Shown: positions 43,239 through 52,732 of the stretch, one piece after another
Numbering within the stretch: the first letter of the stretch is position 1
How the letters are laid out: each line of letters opens with the position of its first letter
Source of the DNA: Caenispirillum bisanense
GTDB taxonomy: Bacteria > Pseudomonadota > Alphaproteobacteria > Rhodospirillales > Rhodospirillaceae
Reading direction: 5' to 3'
Assembly: GCF_039523075.1 (NCBI RefSeq)
Contig: NZ_BAAAEP010000009.1
Span: forward strand, 1 to 64,000
Length of the DNA stretch: 64,000 nucleotides
The notes under the pieces: generated by a model
Told to the model about the DNA's origin: nothing
The model's input: only the letters and a program-made list of their open reading frames with translations
Databases searched by the model: none
Made by a program: the position numbers and the translations under genes

Positions 43239-44102
43239 TCAGCCGATGAGGGCCAGAACCTCCTGCAGGTAGCCCTTGAACTTCTTGATCTCCGGCACCT
43301 GCTTGGCAAGGAAGTTGGCGTGCATCTGCACCGCTTCCTCCTCCGTCTGACCGCGCTTCTGCATCTGCTCCTGCAGCATCTCGCCCCACTTGCCGGGGGA
43401 ATGGTTGGCGCCGTATTCACGCACCGGCGGGAAGAAGACGTCCATGGCCTTGCCCTTGAACACCGGGTCGCGCAGGTCGGGGAAGTCCTTGAGGATCTGG
43501 TCCCAGTTCTTGCACTGGGTGCAATAGCCGCGCGCGCCGCCGTCGCCGGTGGCCAGCTTCAGCAGGTTCGCCTTGGTGGGGCTGCCCTTGAAGGTCGCGA
43601 TGTCGCTGAGGAACAGGTCCACCTTCTGCACGCCCTTGGTCAGGATCGGCTTGAGGGCGCCGCGCACCGAAGCCTCGATCTTCTTGCGCTCGGTGCGGTA
43701 TTCGTCCTCGAACGCCTGCTCGAAGGCGAGCACCTGCTTGCCGTAGCTGTCGGCGGCATCGGCGATGGCCTTGCAGGCCTGAGCGGCCGATTTGGGGATC
43801 AGCTTCTCCTTGCTGAACTTGCCGGCCCAGGTGTTGGCCAGCGACCCCGCATCCTTTGAGGCGCGGGCGATGTTCTTTACCTTCGACGGATAGGACTTCT
43901 TCGCGACCTCGTAAGCCGCGTCGATGGCGCCGAGCGAGGAGTGCTTCTTGAACTCGAATTCGCTCCACGTCACGGCATCATGCAGTTTCTGAAGCTGCTT
44001 CAGCATGTCGCCGATGCCGGTCGACTTGGTCTTGGCGACCAGCGGCTTCTTCTTGTCCCAGTCCTTCTGGGTCAACGTGACGGGATAATCAATCTTGGCC
44101 AT
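43239..44102 (-). CDS. Uncharacterised Lys-rich helical protein B
   Basis: A 287-residue protein, not recognised. It is helical and Lys/Ala-rich, without signal peptide or membrane helices. It has an N-terminal KKKP (residues 17-20) and TGI-x2-MLK (28-35), then SPTKAN in its second half, parallel to features of the convergent gene at 42396. A C-x2-C pair (YCTQCKNW) could bind metal or form a disulfide. The ATG at 44102 has an AGGGGGG ribosome-binding site similar to its neighbour's. It diverges from guaA. Confidence 0.75.
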   Translation of the reverse strand: MAKIDYPVTLTQKDWDKKKPLVAKTKSTGIGDMLKQLQKLHDAVTWSEFEFKKHSSLGAIDAAYEVAKKSYPSKVKNIARASKDAGSLANTWAGKFSKEKLIPKSAAQACKAIADAADSYGKQVLAFEQAFEDEYRTERKKIEASVRGALKPILTKGVQKVDLFLSDIATFKGSPTKANLLKLATGDGGARGYCTQCKNWDQILKDFPDLRDPVFKGKAMDVFFPPVREYGANHSPGKWGEMLQEQMQKRGQTEEEAVQMHANFLAKQVPEIKKFKGYLQEVLALIG

Positions 44103-44337
44103 GGCTTGCCCCCCTTTGCTATGTCGTCCACCCCTGGACGATCCCCACCGAAACGATACGCCAAATGGTAGAAAGAACAAGGCACCGCCGACGGCACCGC
44201 ACCACCGTTTCGCCACCGCTGCGGCAGGCACCGCCCTGCGGAAAATGGGGGTGGGCGGCGGGGCGCGACTGGAGTATGGTCCGCCCCAAACTCACCCCCG
44301 CAGCCCCCGGACTGCCTTTAGTCGGACACGGACGCCC

Positions 44338-45891
<1,554 letters not shown>

Positions 45892-45926
45892 GCCGTCCGG
45901 CCTCTCCCTGACCTGACGGTACCGAA

Positions 45927-45957
45927 GGGGCCGGTCCGACGACCGGCCCCTTTTTTT
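45927..45957 (+). terminator. Rho-independent terminator after guaA
   Basis: GGGGCCGGTC, CGAC loop, GACCGGCCCC, then seven T residues. A perfect 10-bp stem, 35 bases after the guaA stop. Confidence 0.95.
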
Positions 45958-45990
45958 CGTGGTTTGACATCCCACCCGCCGCCGCGCTAT

Positions 45991-46011
45991 TGCAAAGAAT
46001 AGTCATTCGCA
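45991..46011. promoter_or_regulatory. Fur-box-like palindrome upstream of the ECF sigma gene
   Basis: A 21-bp imperfect palindrome opening TGCAAAGAAT and closing GTCATTCGCA, close to the Fur sites found before fecI-type genes. It lies 35 bases upstream of the chosen sigma factor start, where Fur would block transcription when iron is plentiful. Confidence 0.6.
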
Positions 46012-46045
46012 ACACGTGGGGCCGGCGGGTCGGCCAGTCTGGTCT

Positions 46046-46576
46046 ATGGCTTCGTCCTGGCGCAGTGCTCCCTGGCTTCGGGTTTTCGAGACGCAGCGGC
46101 GGCGGCTGGTGCGGCAGGCGGATGGCATCGTCAAGGATCACGGCCTGGCCGAAGACATCGTGCAGGATGCCTTCCTCCGCCTGGACCGCCGCGGCGACCC
46201 TGCCGCCGCCGGCAGCGGGGCGGTGAAGGATCCGGCGGCGTATCTTCAGCTGGTGGTGCGCAATCTTGCCATTGATGCCTGCCGGCGGTTGGGGCGGGAG
46301 CGGGCCTGGATCGACCAGGGCGACGGGCTGGATGCGGCGGCGCCGGCCGATCAGCCGAACCCGGAGGCAGCCGCCATCGCCCGCGACGACCTGCGCCTGC
46401 TGGAGGCGGCGCTGGCCGAACTGCCGGAGCGCACCCGCGTCGCCCTCACCATGCACCGCTTCGGCGACCACCGGCTGGCCGACATCGCCGCGCACCTTGG
46501 CGTTTCGGTCGGCACCGCCCATGCCCTGGTCACCGACGGGCTGGAGCACTGCCGCCGCCGTCTGGGCCGGTCATGA
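46046..46576 (+). CDS. ECF sigma factor, FecI-like
   Basis: A 176-residue extracytoplasmic-function sigma-70. Region 2 (RLVRQADGIVKDHGLAEDIVQDAFLRL) and region 4 (LPERTRVALTMHRFGDHRLADIAAHLGVS) are complete. With the downstream FecR-type gene and a receptor bearing an STN domain, this forms a cell-surface signalling system that switches on iron-uptake genes. The ATG at 46046 is preferred because an ATG at 46016 lies almost on the Fur-like box. No strong ribosome-binding site is visible for either. Confidence 0.88.
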   Translation: MASSWRSAPWLRVFETQRRRLVRQADGIVKDHGLAEDIVQDAFLRLDRRGDPAAAGSGAVKDPAAYLQLVVRNLAIDACRRLGRERAWIDQGDGLDAAAPADQPNPEAAAIARDDLRLLEAALAELPERTRVALTMHRFGDHRLADIAAHLGVSVGTAHALVTDGLEHCRRRLGRS

Positions 46577-46670
46577 CGGAGGCCGCCCCATGACCCGCCG
46601 CCGGCCCCGGTTGAAAATCCTGCCCCCGCCAGCGTCTTCCGAGGGAGAGGCCGCGTCGGGAAGGACCCCC

Positions 46671-47624
46671 ATGAGCCAGCACCCCACTTGCCCCGGCCCG
46701 GCCCCGATGCCGGACACCGCCGCCGCCTGGCAGGTGGCGCTGCGGGAGGCGCCGGACGATGCGGCGCTGCTGGCCGCCCATGTGCGCTGGCTGGCGGCCG
46801 ACCCGGCCCACCGGCAGGAGTGGCAGGACATGCAGCGGGTGTGGCGGTTGCTGGGCGAGTCGTCGCTGGCGGCGGCGCCGTCTCCTCAACCACAGCACGG
46901 GCCGCCCCGCCGCTGGCCGCTGGCGGCGGCGCTGGCCATGGCGGCCTGCCTGACGCTGGCGGTGCTCACCCCCGATGCCCTGCTGCACCTGCAGGCCGAC
47001 GCGGTGACGGCTTCCGGCGAGACTCGGCGGCTGGACCTGCCCGACGGCAGCCGCCTGGATCTGGCACCCGACAGCGCCGTCAGCCTCGCCCAGGCCGATG
47101 CCCCGACGCGGCAGGTGACGCTGCTGCGCGGCACCGCCTTCTTCGAGGTCGCGCCCCAGGCCGGTCGCCCCTTCCAGGTGCGCGCCGGCGAGGTCACCAC
47201 CACCGTGCTCGGCACCGCCTTTGAGGTCAGCCGCCAGGGCGACGGCGTGCGGGTGACGGTGGAGCATGGCCGCGTCCGGGTCGCACCGCCCGGCGCAACG
47301 GTGGAGTTGACGGCCGGCGAGGCGGCCACCGCCGACGGGTCCGGCGGCCTCAGCCGCAGCTCCGGCCCGCCGGCCCTGGTGGCCGCCTGGCGGCGCGGTC
47401 AGCTGGTGGTCCGCGACCGGCCGGTGAGCGAGGTGGTGGCTGAACTCGATACCTACATGCCGGGCTGGGTGGTGGTGACCGATGGCGACCTCGGCCGCCG
47501 CACCGTCACCGGCTTCTTCGACCTCAGCCAGCCGGAGGCGGCGCTGGAGGCGGTTGCCGCTTCCCACGGCGCGGTGGTGCAGCGGGTCACGCCGTGGCTG
47601 CGGCTGGTGAAGCCGGCGGCGTGA
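46671..47624 (+). CDS. FecR-family anti-sigma/sensor protein
   Basis: A 317-residue inner-membrane regulator. It has a short cytoplasmic DUF4880-like N-terminus (AAAWQVALREAPDDAALLAAHVRWLAADPAHRQEW), one transmembrane helix (~80-100), and a periplasmic FecR domain (LDLPDGSRLDLAPDS, LLRGTAFFEVA, LGTAFEV). A C-terminal domain (VVRDRPVSEVVAELDTY) resembles the part that contacts the receptor STN domain. The start at 46671 has GGGAAGGA upstream. An in-frame ATG at 46590, with GGAGG before it, is a real alternative but adds a stretch with atypical codons. Confidence 0.87.
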   Translation: MSQHPTCPGPAPMPDTAAAWQVALREAPDDAALLAAHVRWLAADPAHRQEWQDMQRVWRLLGESSLAAAPSPQPQHGPPRRWPLAAALAMAACLTLAVLTPDALLHLQADAVTASGETRRLDLPDGSRLDLAPDSAVSLAQADAPTRQVTLLRGTAFFEVAPQAGRPFQVRAGEVTTTVLGTAFEVSRQGDGVRVTVEHGRVRVAPPGATVELTAGEAATADGSGGLSRSSGPPALVAAWRRGQLVVRDRPVSEVVAELDTYMPGWVVVTDGDLGRRTVTGFFDLSQPEAALEAVAASHGAVVQRVTPWLRLVKPAA

Positions 47625-47760
47625 CAGGCCCGCCGCACGGCGTTTCGAAGAAAATTTGAATCCGCCCTCCCCGCCGTCGTCTCTTGTGGGACAGCCGGTA
47701 AATGCGTCGCATTTGCAGATGCCACCGGCAGCCATGACAGACGAGCCTGGAGGGTGACGA

Positions 47761-50052
47761 ATGAGGGTTTGGGGCATGGGGATGGCCGCGACGGCGCCGG
47801 GCGCCTCGCTGCGGGTGCTGCTGGTGACCACGGCGCTGACGGCGCCGGCGGCGGCGCTGCTGCCGGCGGCGGCGGTGGCGGCGGCGGCGGAGGATGGCGC
47901 GACGGCGGCGCAGACGGCGCAGGCGGAAGCGCAGCACACCTTCGCCATCCCGCCGCAGCCGCTGGCCGATGCGCTGCCGCTGTTCGGGCAGCAGGCGGGG
48001 GTGCAGACGTCGGTGCGCGGTGATCTGGTGCGCGACCTGCGTACCGCCGGCGTCAGCGGCCGCATGAGCGCCGAGGCGGCGCTGCAGCGCCTGCTGGCCG
48101 GCACCGGCCTGACCTACCGCTTCACCGCCCCCAATGCGGTGACCATGGAAGCCACCGGCGTCGCGCCGGGCGGCGAGGCGCTGGTGCTGGAGCCGGTGCG
48201 GGTGGAGGGCGCCCTCGCCACCGCCGGCTGGGGCGGGCCGGCCGACGGCGCCGCCAGCATCGCCGTGACGCGCGAGGACCTGGAGCGGCGCAATCCGGCC
48301 ACCATGAAGGACGTCTTCGCCGGCGAGTCCGGCGTGTCCGTCGGCGGCGCGCTGCCGCTCAGCCAGAAGGTCTATGTCAACGGCATCGAGGAGACCAACC
48401 TCGCCGTGCAGATCGACGGCGCCCGCCAGAACAACAAGGTGTTCCACCACAGCGGCACCAACCTCATCGACCCCAGCCTGCTGAAGGCGGTGCGCATTGA
48501 CCCCGGCGTCGCCCCGGCCGATGCCGGCCCCGGTGCGCTCGGCGGTGCCATCAGCTATGAAACCGTCGATGTCGGCGACCTGCTGGCGCCCGGCCGCTCC
48601 CTCGGCGGCTTCGTCACCGGCAGCTACGCAACCAACGGCGACACCGTAACCGCCGGCACCGCCGCCTATGGCCGCGCCGCCGGGTTCGAGGTGCTGGGCT
48701 ACGTCAACCGCGCCGTCGGCGACGACTACAAGGGCGGCCACGGCCGCGAGGTGGCCGGCAGCGGCGCCGACATGATCTCCGGCCTTGCCAAGGTCGCCTA
48801 CCACAGCGACGGCGGCCACCGCCTGGAAGTCTCGGCGGAGCGGGTGAACGACGCCGCCAACCGCCCCTACCGCGCCAACCTGGGGGCCATCACCAACCGG
48901 CCGGAACCGGCGGTGCGCAAGTACGACATGGACCGCCGCACCGTCGCCCTCACCTACAGCACGCCCGACGCCACCGGCCTGTGGGATCCGCGGGTGGTGC
49001 TGTCCTACAGCGTCACCGACGTGGAGGTGCCGGAGCCCTTCGACAGCACCGGCCGCACCGGCACCCTGGCCGGCCGCATCGAGAACAGCTTCAACCTGAG
49101 CGCCGATGACAGCATCACCGCCGGCATCGACTTCTACAACGACCGCGCCCGCTATTTCGACGCCACCGACGACCTGGACGAAAACGCCCGCAACGTCGGC
49201 GCCTACGCCCAGGCGCGGCTGCAGCCGCTGGACCCGCTCACCCTTTCCTTCGGCCTGCGCGGCGACCGCCAGTGGTTCGAGGGCGTGGACGGCACCGACA
49301 TCAGCAACACCGGCCTCAGCGGCAACGTCTCCGCCGCCCTGCAGGTGACCGAGCACATCCGCCTCAACGCCGGCTATTCCAACGTCTGGGGCGGCATCGC
49401 CCTGGCGGAGAACTACATCCTCAACCCGCGCTGGCGGTACGACCCCGACATGAAGGGCGTGCGGGCGCAGAACTACACCACCGGGGTCGAAGCCGCCTAC
49501 AACGGCATCACCGCCTCCGCCCGCCTGTTCCGCAGCGACTTCAGCAACGCCCGCGACGAAAGCTTCCGCGGCGGCCCCTCGCTGACCACCGACTTCGAGA
49601 CCTACGGCTACTCCCTCGGCCTCGGCTACACCTGGGGGCCGGGTTTCGTGCGCGCCAGCTACACCGACAGCACCATCAAGGTGAACGGCAATGCCGCGGA
49701 TTCCGACGTCACCCAGTACCTGGGGGCGCCGCTCGGCCGCATCATCGCGCTGGAGGCGGCGCATAGCTTCGAGGCCATCGGGGTGACGGTGGGCGGCAGC
49801 ATCGAGGCGGCGCTGAAGAACACCGACACCGTCGGCGCCGGCGGCCGCGCCCTGCCGGCCTACGAGGTGGTGAACCTGCACGCCGACTACGTGCCGGACT
49901 TCGCCCCCTACCTGACCCTGCGCGCCGAAGCCAACAACATCTTCGACGAGGACTACGCCGACCGCGCCACCTACGGCCAGGACTTCACCAACGTCGACCC
50001 GCTGCGCGAGCCGGGACGGTCGTTCCTGCTGAAAGCCAAGGCGACGTTCTGA
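47761..50052 (+). CDS. TonB-dependent outer-membrane receptor with STN signalling domain
   Basis: A 763-residue receptor: signal peptide (~1-42), an STN domain (~57-110; FAIPPQPLADALPLFGQQAGVQ), a plug (~145-265; DGARQNNKVFHHSG, then GPGALGGAISYET) and a 22-strand-type barrel ending in the required aromatic, KATF. The plug wording resembles haem/haemoglobin and some siderophore receptors. The exact ligand is not settled. The STN domain and the upstream ECF sigma/FecR pair indicate transcriptional signalling on ligand binding. GGAGGGTG precedes the ATG. Confidence 0.92.
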   Translation: MRVWGMGMAATAPGASLRVLLVTTALTAPAAALLPAAAVAAAAEDGATAAQTAQAEAQHTFAIPPQPLADALPLFGQQAGVQTSVRGDLVRDLRTAGVSGRMSAEAALQRLLAGTGLTYRFTAPNAVTMEATGVAPGGEALVLEPVRVEGALATAGWGGPADGAASIAVTREDLERRNPATMKDVFAGESGVSVGGALPLSQKVYVNGIEETNLAVQIDGARQNNKVFHHSGTNLIDPSLLKAVRIDPGVAPADAGPGALGGAISYETVDVGDLLAPGRSLGGFVTGSYATNGDTVTAGTAAYGRAAGFEVLGYVNRAVGDDYKGGHGREVAGSGADMISGLAKVAYHSDGGHRLEVSAERVNDAANRPYRANLGAITNRPEPAVRKYDMDRRTVALTYSTPDATGLWDPRVVLSYSVTDVEVPEPFDSTGRTGTLAGRIENSFNLSADDSITAGIDFYNDRARYFDATDDLDENARNVGAYAQARLQPLDPLTLSFGLRGDRQWFEGVDGTDISNTGLSGNVSAALQVTEHIRLNAGYSNVWGGIALAENYILNPRWRYDPDMKGVRAQNYTTGVEAAYNGITASARLFRSDFSNARDESFRGGPSLTTDFETYGYSLGLGYTWGPGFVRASYTDSTIKVNGNAADSDVTQYLGAPLGRIIALEAAHSFEAIGVTVGGSIEAALKNTDTVGAGGRALPAYEVVNLHADYVPDFAPYLTLRAEANNIFDEDYADRATYGQDFTNVDPLREPGRSFLLKAKATF

Positions 50053-50122
50053 GAGGCCACCTTTTCTTTGACCGGGCTCGGCGGGTCTGCTTTCCTCCCG
50101 AGGTAAACTGAGGAGACCGCCG

Positions 50123-50677
50123 GTGCCCACGATCATGACCATCGGTTACGAAGGCGCCAGCCTTTCCGACTTCATTGCCACACTACAGACGTCCGCTGTA
50201 GAGGTGGTCGTCGACATCCGTGAACTGGCAATTTCCCGTCGGAAAGGTTTCTCCAAGAAAGCCCTTTCGTCAGCACTCTTGGAGGCTGGGCTTCGTTATC
50301 TCCACCTTCCCGAATTGGGCGACCCCAAGGCCGGGCGCGAGGCTGCTCGCGCGGGGCATCAAGACGAGTTCAGGCGCATCTACTCGGCCCACCTTGAATG
50401 CGATGCCGCCCAAGCGGGATTGGTCGCGGTCGCCGAAATGCTTCCTTCCCACGCCGTCTGCCTGCTCTGCTACGAGCGAGAGCCACTCCATTGCCACCGA
50501 TCTTTGGTTGCGGCTGCACTTTCAGATATCTTACCACTTCGGGTAAGGCACCTGGGGGTGAAGAATAGACTTGGACGAACAGACGCGGTCAGGACGCGAG
50601 AAAGTGCTGGTGCTCGTGAAGGCATTGCCTCACGACAGCCGTATCGGAGAGACGGTGTGCTGCGCGGGGGTCACTGA
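50123..50677 (+). CDS. DUF488 domain protein, C-terminus probably frameshifted
   Basis: The first ~148 residues are a DUF488 protein (TIGYEGASLSDFIATL, VVDIRELAISRRKGFSKKAL, LCYEREPLHCHRSLVA). The last ~37 residues are out of character and run through the start of the next gene. A single extra G in the GGGGG run at 50554-50558 would instead end the protein at a TAG as ...HLGGEE, which looks natural. GTG start at 50123. Codon use is less GC-biased than in the neighbours, suggesting acquisition by transfer. The biochemical role of DUF488 is unknown. Confidence 0.8.
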   Translation: MPTIMTIGYEGASLSDFIATLQTSAVEVVVDIRELAISRRKGFSKKALSSALLEAGLRYLHLPELGDPKAGREAARAGHQDEFRRIYSAHLECDAAQAGLVAVAEMLPSHAVCLLCYEREPLHCHRSLVAAALSDILPLRVRHLGVKNRLGRTDAVRTRESAGAREGIASRQPYRRDGVLRGGH

Positions 50678-51047
50678 AGACCGCCAATGGCGCCGTCAAT
50701 TCCCCATACGTTTCCGCCACCTGAAAGACAGCAAATTTTCGCGCTGGCAGTGGATCGAGTACGACTGGCGCAGGCCCAGCGATGACCATCGTCCTGAAAG
50801 CCGCCGCGTGGATGAAGACAGCATCAAGGTTTCAGAAACCATGCCCGAGCGGGAGCGCGCACGCTTCCTTGCTCCCATCCTCGTGGGCGGCCCGAAAGAG
50901 GCAGCCGCCAAAGGGAAGAGCTTAACACTGGTGCGACCAGAAAATGTGGAGCTTCGGTGCCGACGGAAGCCACCAGAACAAATCGAGGCGGAACGCCGAA
51001 GCTTTCTCACGCCGCAGCCCAGCATTCATTATTCGACGAAGAGCTGA
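50571..51047 (+). CDS. Unrecognised protein, N-terminal part of a probably split gene
   Basis: A 158-residue frame from a TTG start. It has clear protein-like content: GETVCCAGVTEDRQWRRQFPI, FSRWQWIEYDWRRP, PESRRVDEDSI. No family name is known to me. Its last ~13 residues look like a shifted reading of the downstream frame. One extra T in the TTT at 51003-51005 would fuse it to the frame ending at 51331, giving one protein of about 253 residues. It follows DUF488 directly and shares its atypical codon use, so the two probably work together. Confidence 0.6.
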   Translation: MDEQTRSGREKVLVLVKALPHDSRIGETVCCAGVTEDRQWRRQFPIRFRHLKDSKFSRWQWIEYDWRRPSDDHRPESRRVDEDSIKVSETMPERERARFLAPILVGGPKEAAAKGKSLTLVRPENVELRCRRKPPEQIEAERRSFLTPQPSIHYSTKS

Positions 51048-51331
51048 AGGCGCTTTCTCCTTGCCCTTACGACTTCAGTTTTCGCTACCGCTCCGCTGAT
51101 GGGGTACACCAACACAGTTGCGCGGACTGGGAGACGGCCGCCATGTACTGGCGGTTTGAGAGAAAACACGGAGAAGAAGAGGCTGTCCGTCGAATTCAGA
51201 ACATCTTTGGAAATGAGTACCCGGAGAAGGGCATGGCGTTCGCACTGGGCACCCATTCCCGATACCCTGCTTCATGGCTGCTGATTGGCGTATTGCGTCT
51301 CGATCGAATCAGCCAACTCTCGCTCTTCTGA
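50957..51331 (+). CDS. Unrecognised protein, C-terminal part of the probably split gene
   Basis: A frame of up to 124 residues whose first 16 residues are likely not native. From about residue 17 it reads SHAAAQHSLFDEELKALSPCPY, then FRYRSADGVHQHSCADWETAAMYWRFE and KGMAFALGTHSRYPASWLLIGV, with His/Cys-rich content. It may be expressed separately from the GTG at 50957 (GGAG five bases upstream), joined to the preceding frame by a -1 shift, or the gene may be broken. Confidence 0.6.
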   Translation: MPTEATRTNRGGTPKLSHAAAQHSLFDEELKALSPCPYDFSFRYRSADGVHQHSCADWETAAMYWRFERKHGEEEAVRRIQNIFGNEYPEKGMAFALGTHSRYPASWLLIGVLRLDRISQLSLF

Positions 51332-51459
51332 CGCGCGAAGATAGCTGGCCGCCTACGCACGAAGCAGGCTCCTACCCCCTTTGACACCGCCCTCCCCCAT
51401 GGAGGCGCGGTGTCATTCGGACTAGACTTCATGCGAAACCAAAGGGGGAGAGCCCGAAC

Positions 51460-51879
51460 ATGAGTGAACCGGCACGCCAGACAGAACGTCCGGACATCCT
51501 GCCGCTGCCCGCCGTCGATGCCGCCGTCGAAGGCTTCTGGATCGTCAGGGTGGAGAAGGACGGCGCCGCCCAGGCCACCGGCGCCACGCTGACCCTGGAC
51601 CGTGGCCACCTTACCGGCGGCGACGACAGTTACTACTACCTTGGAACGTACCGCACCGCCGCCGACGGCGCCCTGGTGCTGGACATCGACGCCACCCGCT
51701 ACGCCGGCGACCCGGCGCCGGCCCTGGACGACCTGCACGACATGGTGTTCCTGCGCCTCACCCTGTGGCCGCAGGCCGGCGGCGGGGCGCCGACCTGGGC
51801 GGGGGAGGTCGTCGACCGCGTCGACGAGGACGCGACGCCGGTGCCGGCGGTTGCCCGCCGGGTGGCCTCCTGGCGCTGA
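51460..51879 (+). CDS. GrlR-like small protein
   Basis: A 139-residue protein with a beta-rich core. The segment LTLDRGHLTGGDDSYYYLGTYRTA resembles the GGD-x-YxYxGxY signature of the GrlR family, small lipocalin-like proteins first known as type III secretion regulators. No secretion genes are nearby, so a regulatory role is not implied here. GGGGGAGAG precedes the ATG. Assignment is by motif similarity only. Confidence 0.65.
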   Translation: MSEPARQTERPDILPLPAVDAAVEGFWIVRVEKDGAAQATGATLTLDRGHLTGGDDSYYYLGTYRTAADGALVLDIDATRYAGDPAPALDDLHDMVFLRLTLWPQAGGGAPTWAGEVVDRVDEDATPVPAVARRVASWR

Positions 51880-51903
51880 TCCGCCGCGGCGCGGGGGCTG
51901 GCG

Positions 51904-52638
51904 TCAGCGCCAGCCCTCGGCCACCTCGGCCTGGATCACCTGGGCGGTGGCGGTGAAGTCGGGGGAGGCCAGCTCGACGAAGGTGCCGGTGATGGCCTCC
52001 GGCGGCGGCAGCGTCTCGGGGTTCTCGCCGGGGTAGGCCTGCGACCGCATGCGGGTGCGGACGCGGCCAGGATCGACCAGGTTGGCGCGCACCGCCGACA
52101 CGTTCTCCACCTCGTGCGCCCAGGTCTTCACCAGCACCTCCAGCGCCGCCTTGGCGGCGGCATAGGGGCCCCAGTAGGGACGCCCGTCGGCCTGCGCCAC
52201 GCCGCTGGTGACGAAGATGGCGCGGCCGGCGTCAGAGGCGCGCAGCAGCGGGTCGAGGCTGCGGATCAGCCGCCAGTTGGCGGTGACGTTGGTGGCCATG
52301 ACCTCGTCGAACTGCTTGATGCCGACATGGCCGAGCGGCGCCAGCATGCCGAGCGAGCCGGCATTGCCCACCAGCACGTCCAGCCGCCCGAAGCGCTGGA
52401 ACAGGGCGGCGCCCATCTGGTCGATCTTGTCGCCGTCGCGCAGGTTCTCCGCCACCAGGATGGCGTTGCGGCCGGTGCGGGCCTTGATCGCGTCGTCCAG
52501 TTCCTCCAGCGCGCCCTTGGTGCGGGCCACCGCGATCACCGTCGCCCCTTCCTCGGCGAAGCGCAGGGCGACGGCGCGGCCGATGCCGCGCGACGCGCCG
52601 GTGACGAGGGCGATACGGTCCTGCAGGCGTCCGGTCAT
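51904..52638 (-). CDS. SDR-family NAD(P)-dependent oxidoreductase
   Basis: A 244-residue classical short-chain dehydrogenase. The cofactor loop is TGASRGIGRA near residue 15, NAG lies in VLVGNAGSLG, Ser in VTSGVAQ and the catalytic pair in YAAAK. The substrate is unknown. Its position downstream of purF is conserved in Rhodospirillales-type genomes, which suggests operon membership rather than a role in purine synthesis. The gap to purF is 94 bases. Confidence 0.88.
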   Translation of the reverse strand: MTGRLQDRIALVTGASRGIGRAVALRFAEEGATVIAVARTKGALEELDDAIKARTGRNAILVAENLRDGDKIDQMGAALFQRFGRLDVLVGNAGSLGMLAPLGHVGIKQFDEVMATNVTANWRLIRSLDPLLRASDAGRAIFVTSGVAQADGRPYWGPYAAAKAALEVLVKTWAHEVENVSAVRANLVDPGRVRTRMRSQAYPGENPETLPPPEAITGTFVELASPDFTATAQVIQAEVAEGWR

Positions 52639-52732
52639 GGCGGGAGATCAGTCCTTTCAGCGGGAGAAGGTCCGGGCGCCACGGGACGCCCGGACCGGCA
52701 GGTCGGAAACAGGATGGAAGCGGCGGCCGCCC

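Noticed and set aside
51000..51010. Programmed -1 ribosomal frameshift in the gene after DUF488
   Set aside because: Only a TTT-C run is present, without a canonical X-XXY-YYZ slippery heptamer or obvious downstream pseudoknot; a base loss or sequencing error is simpler.
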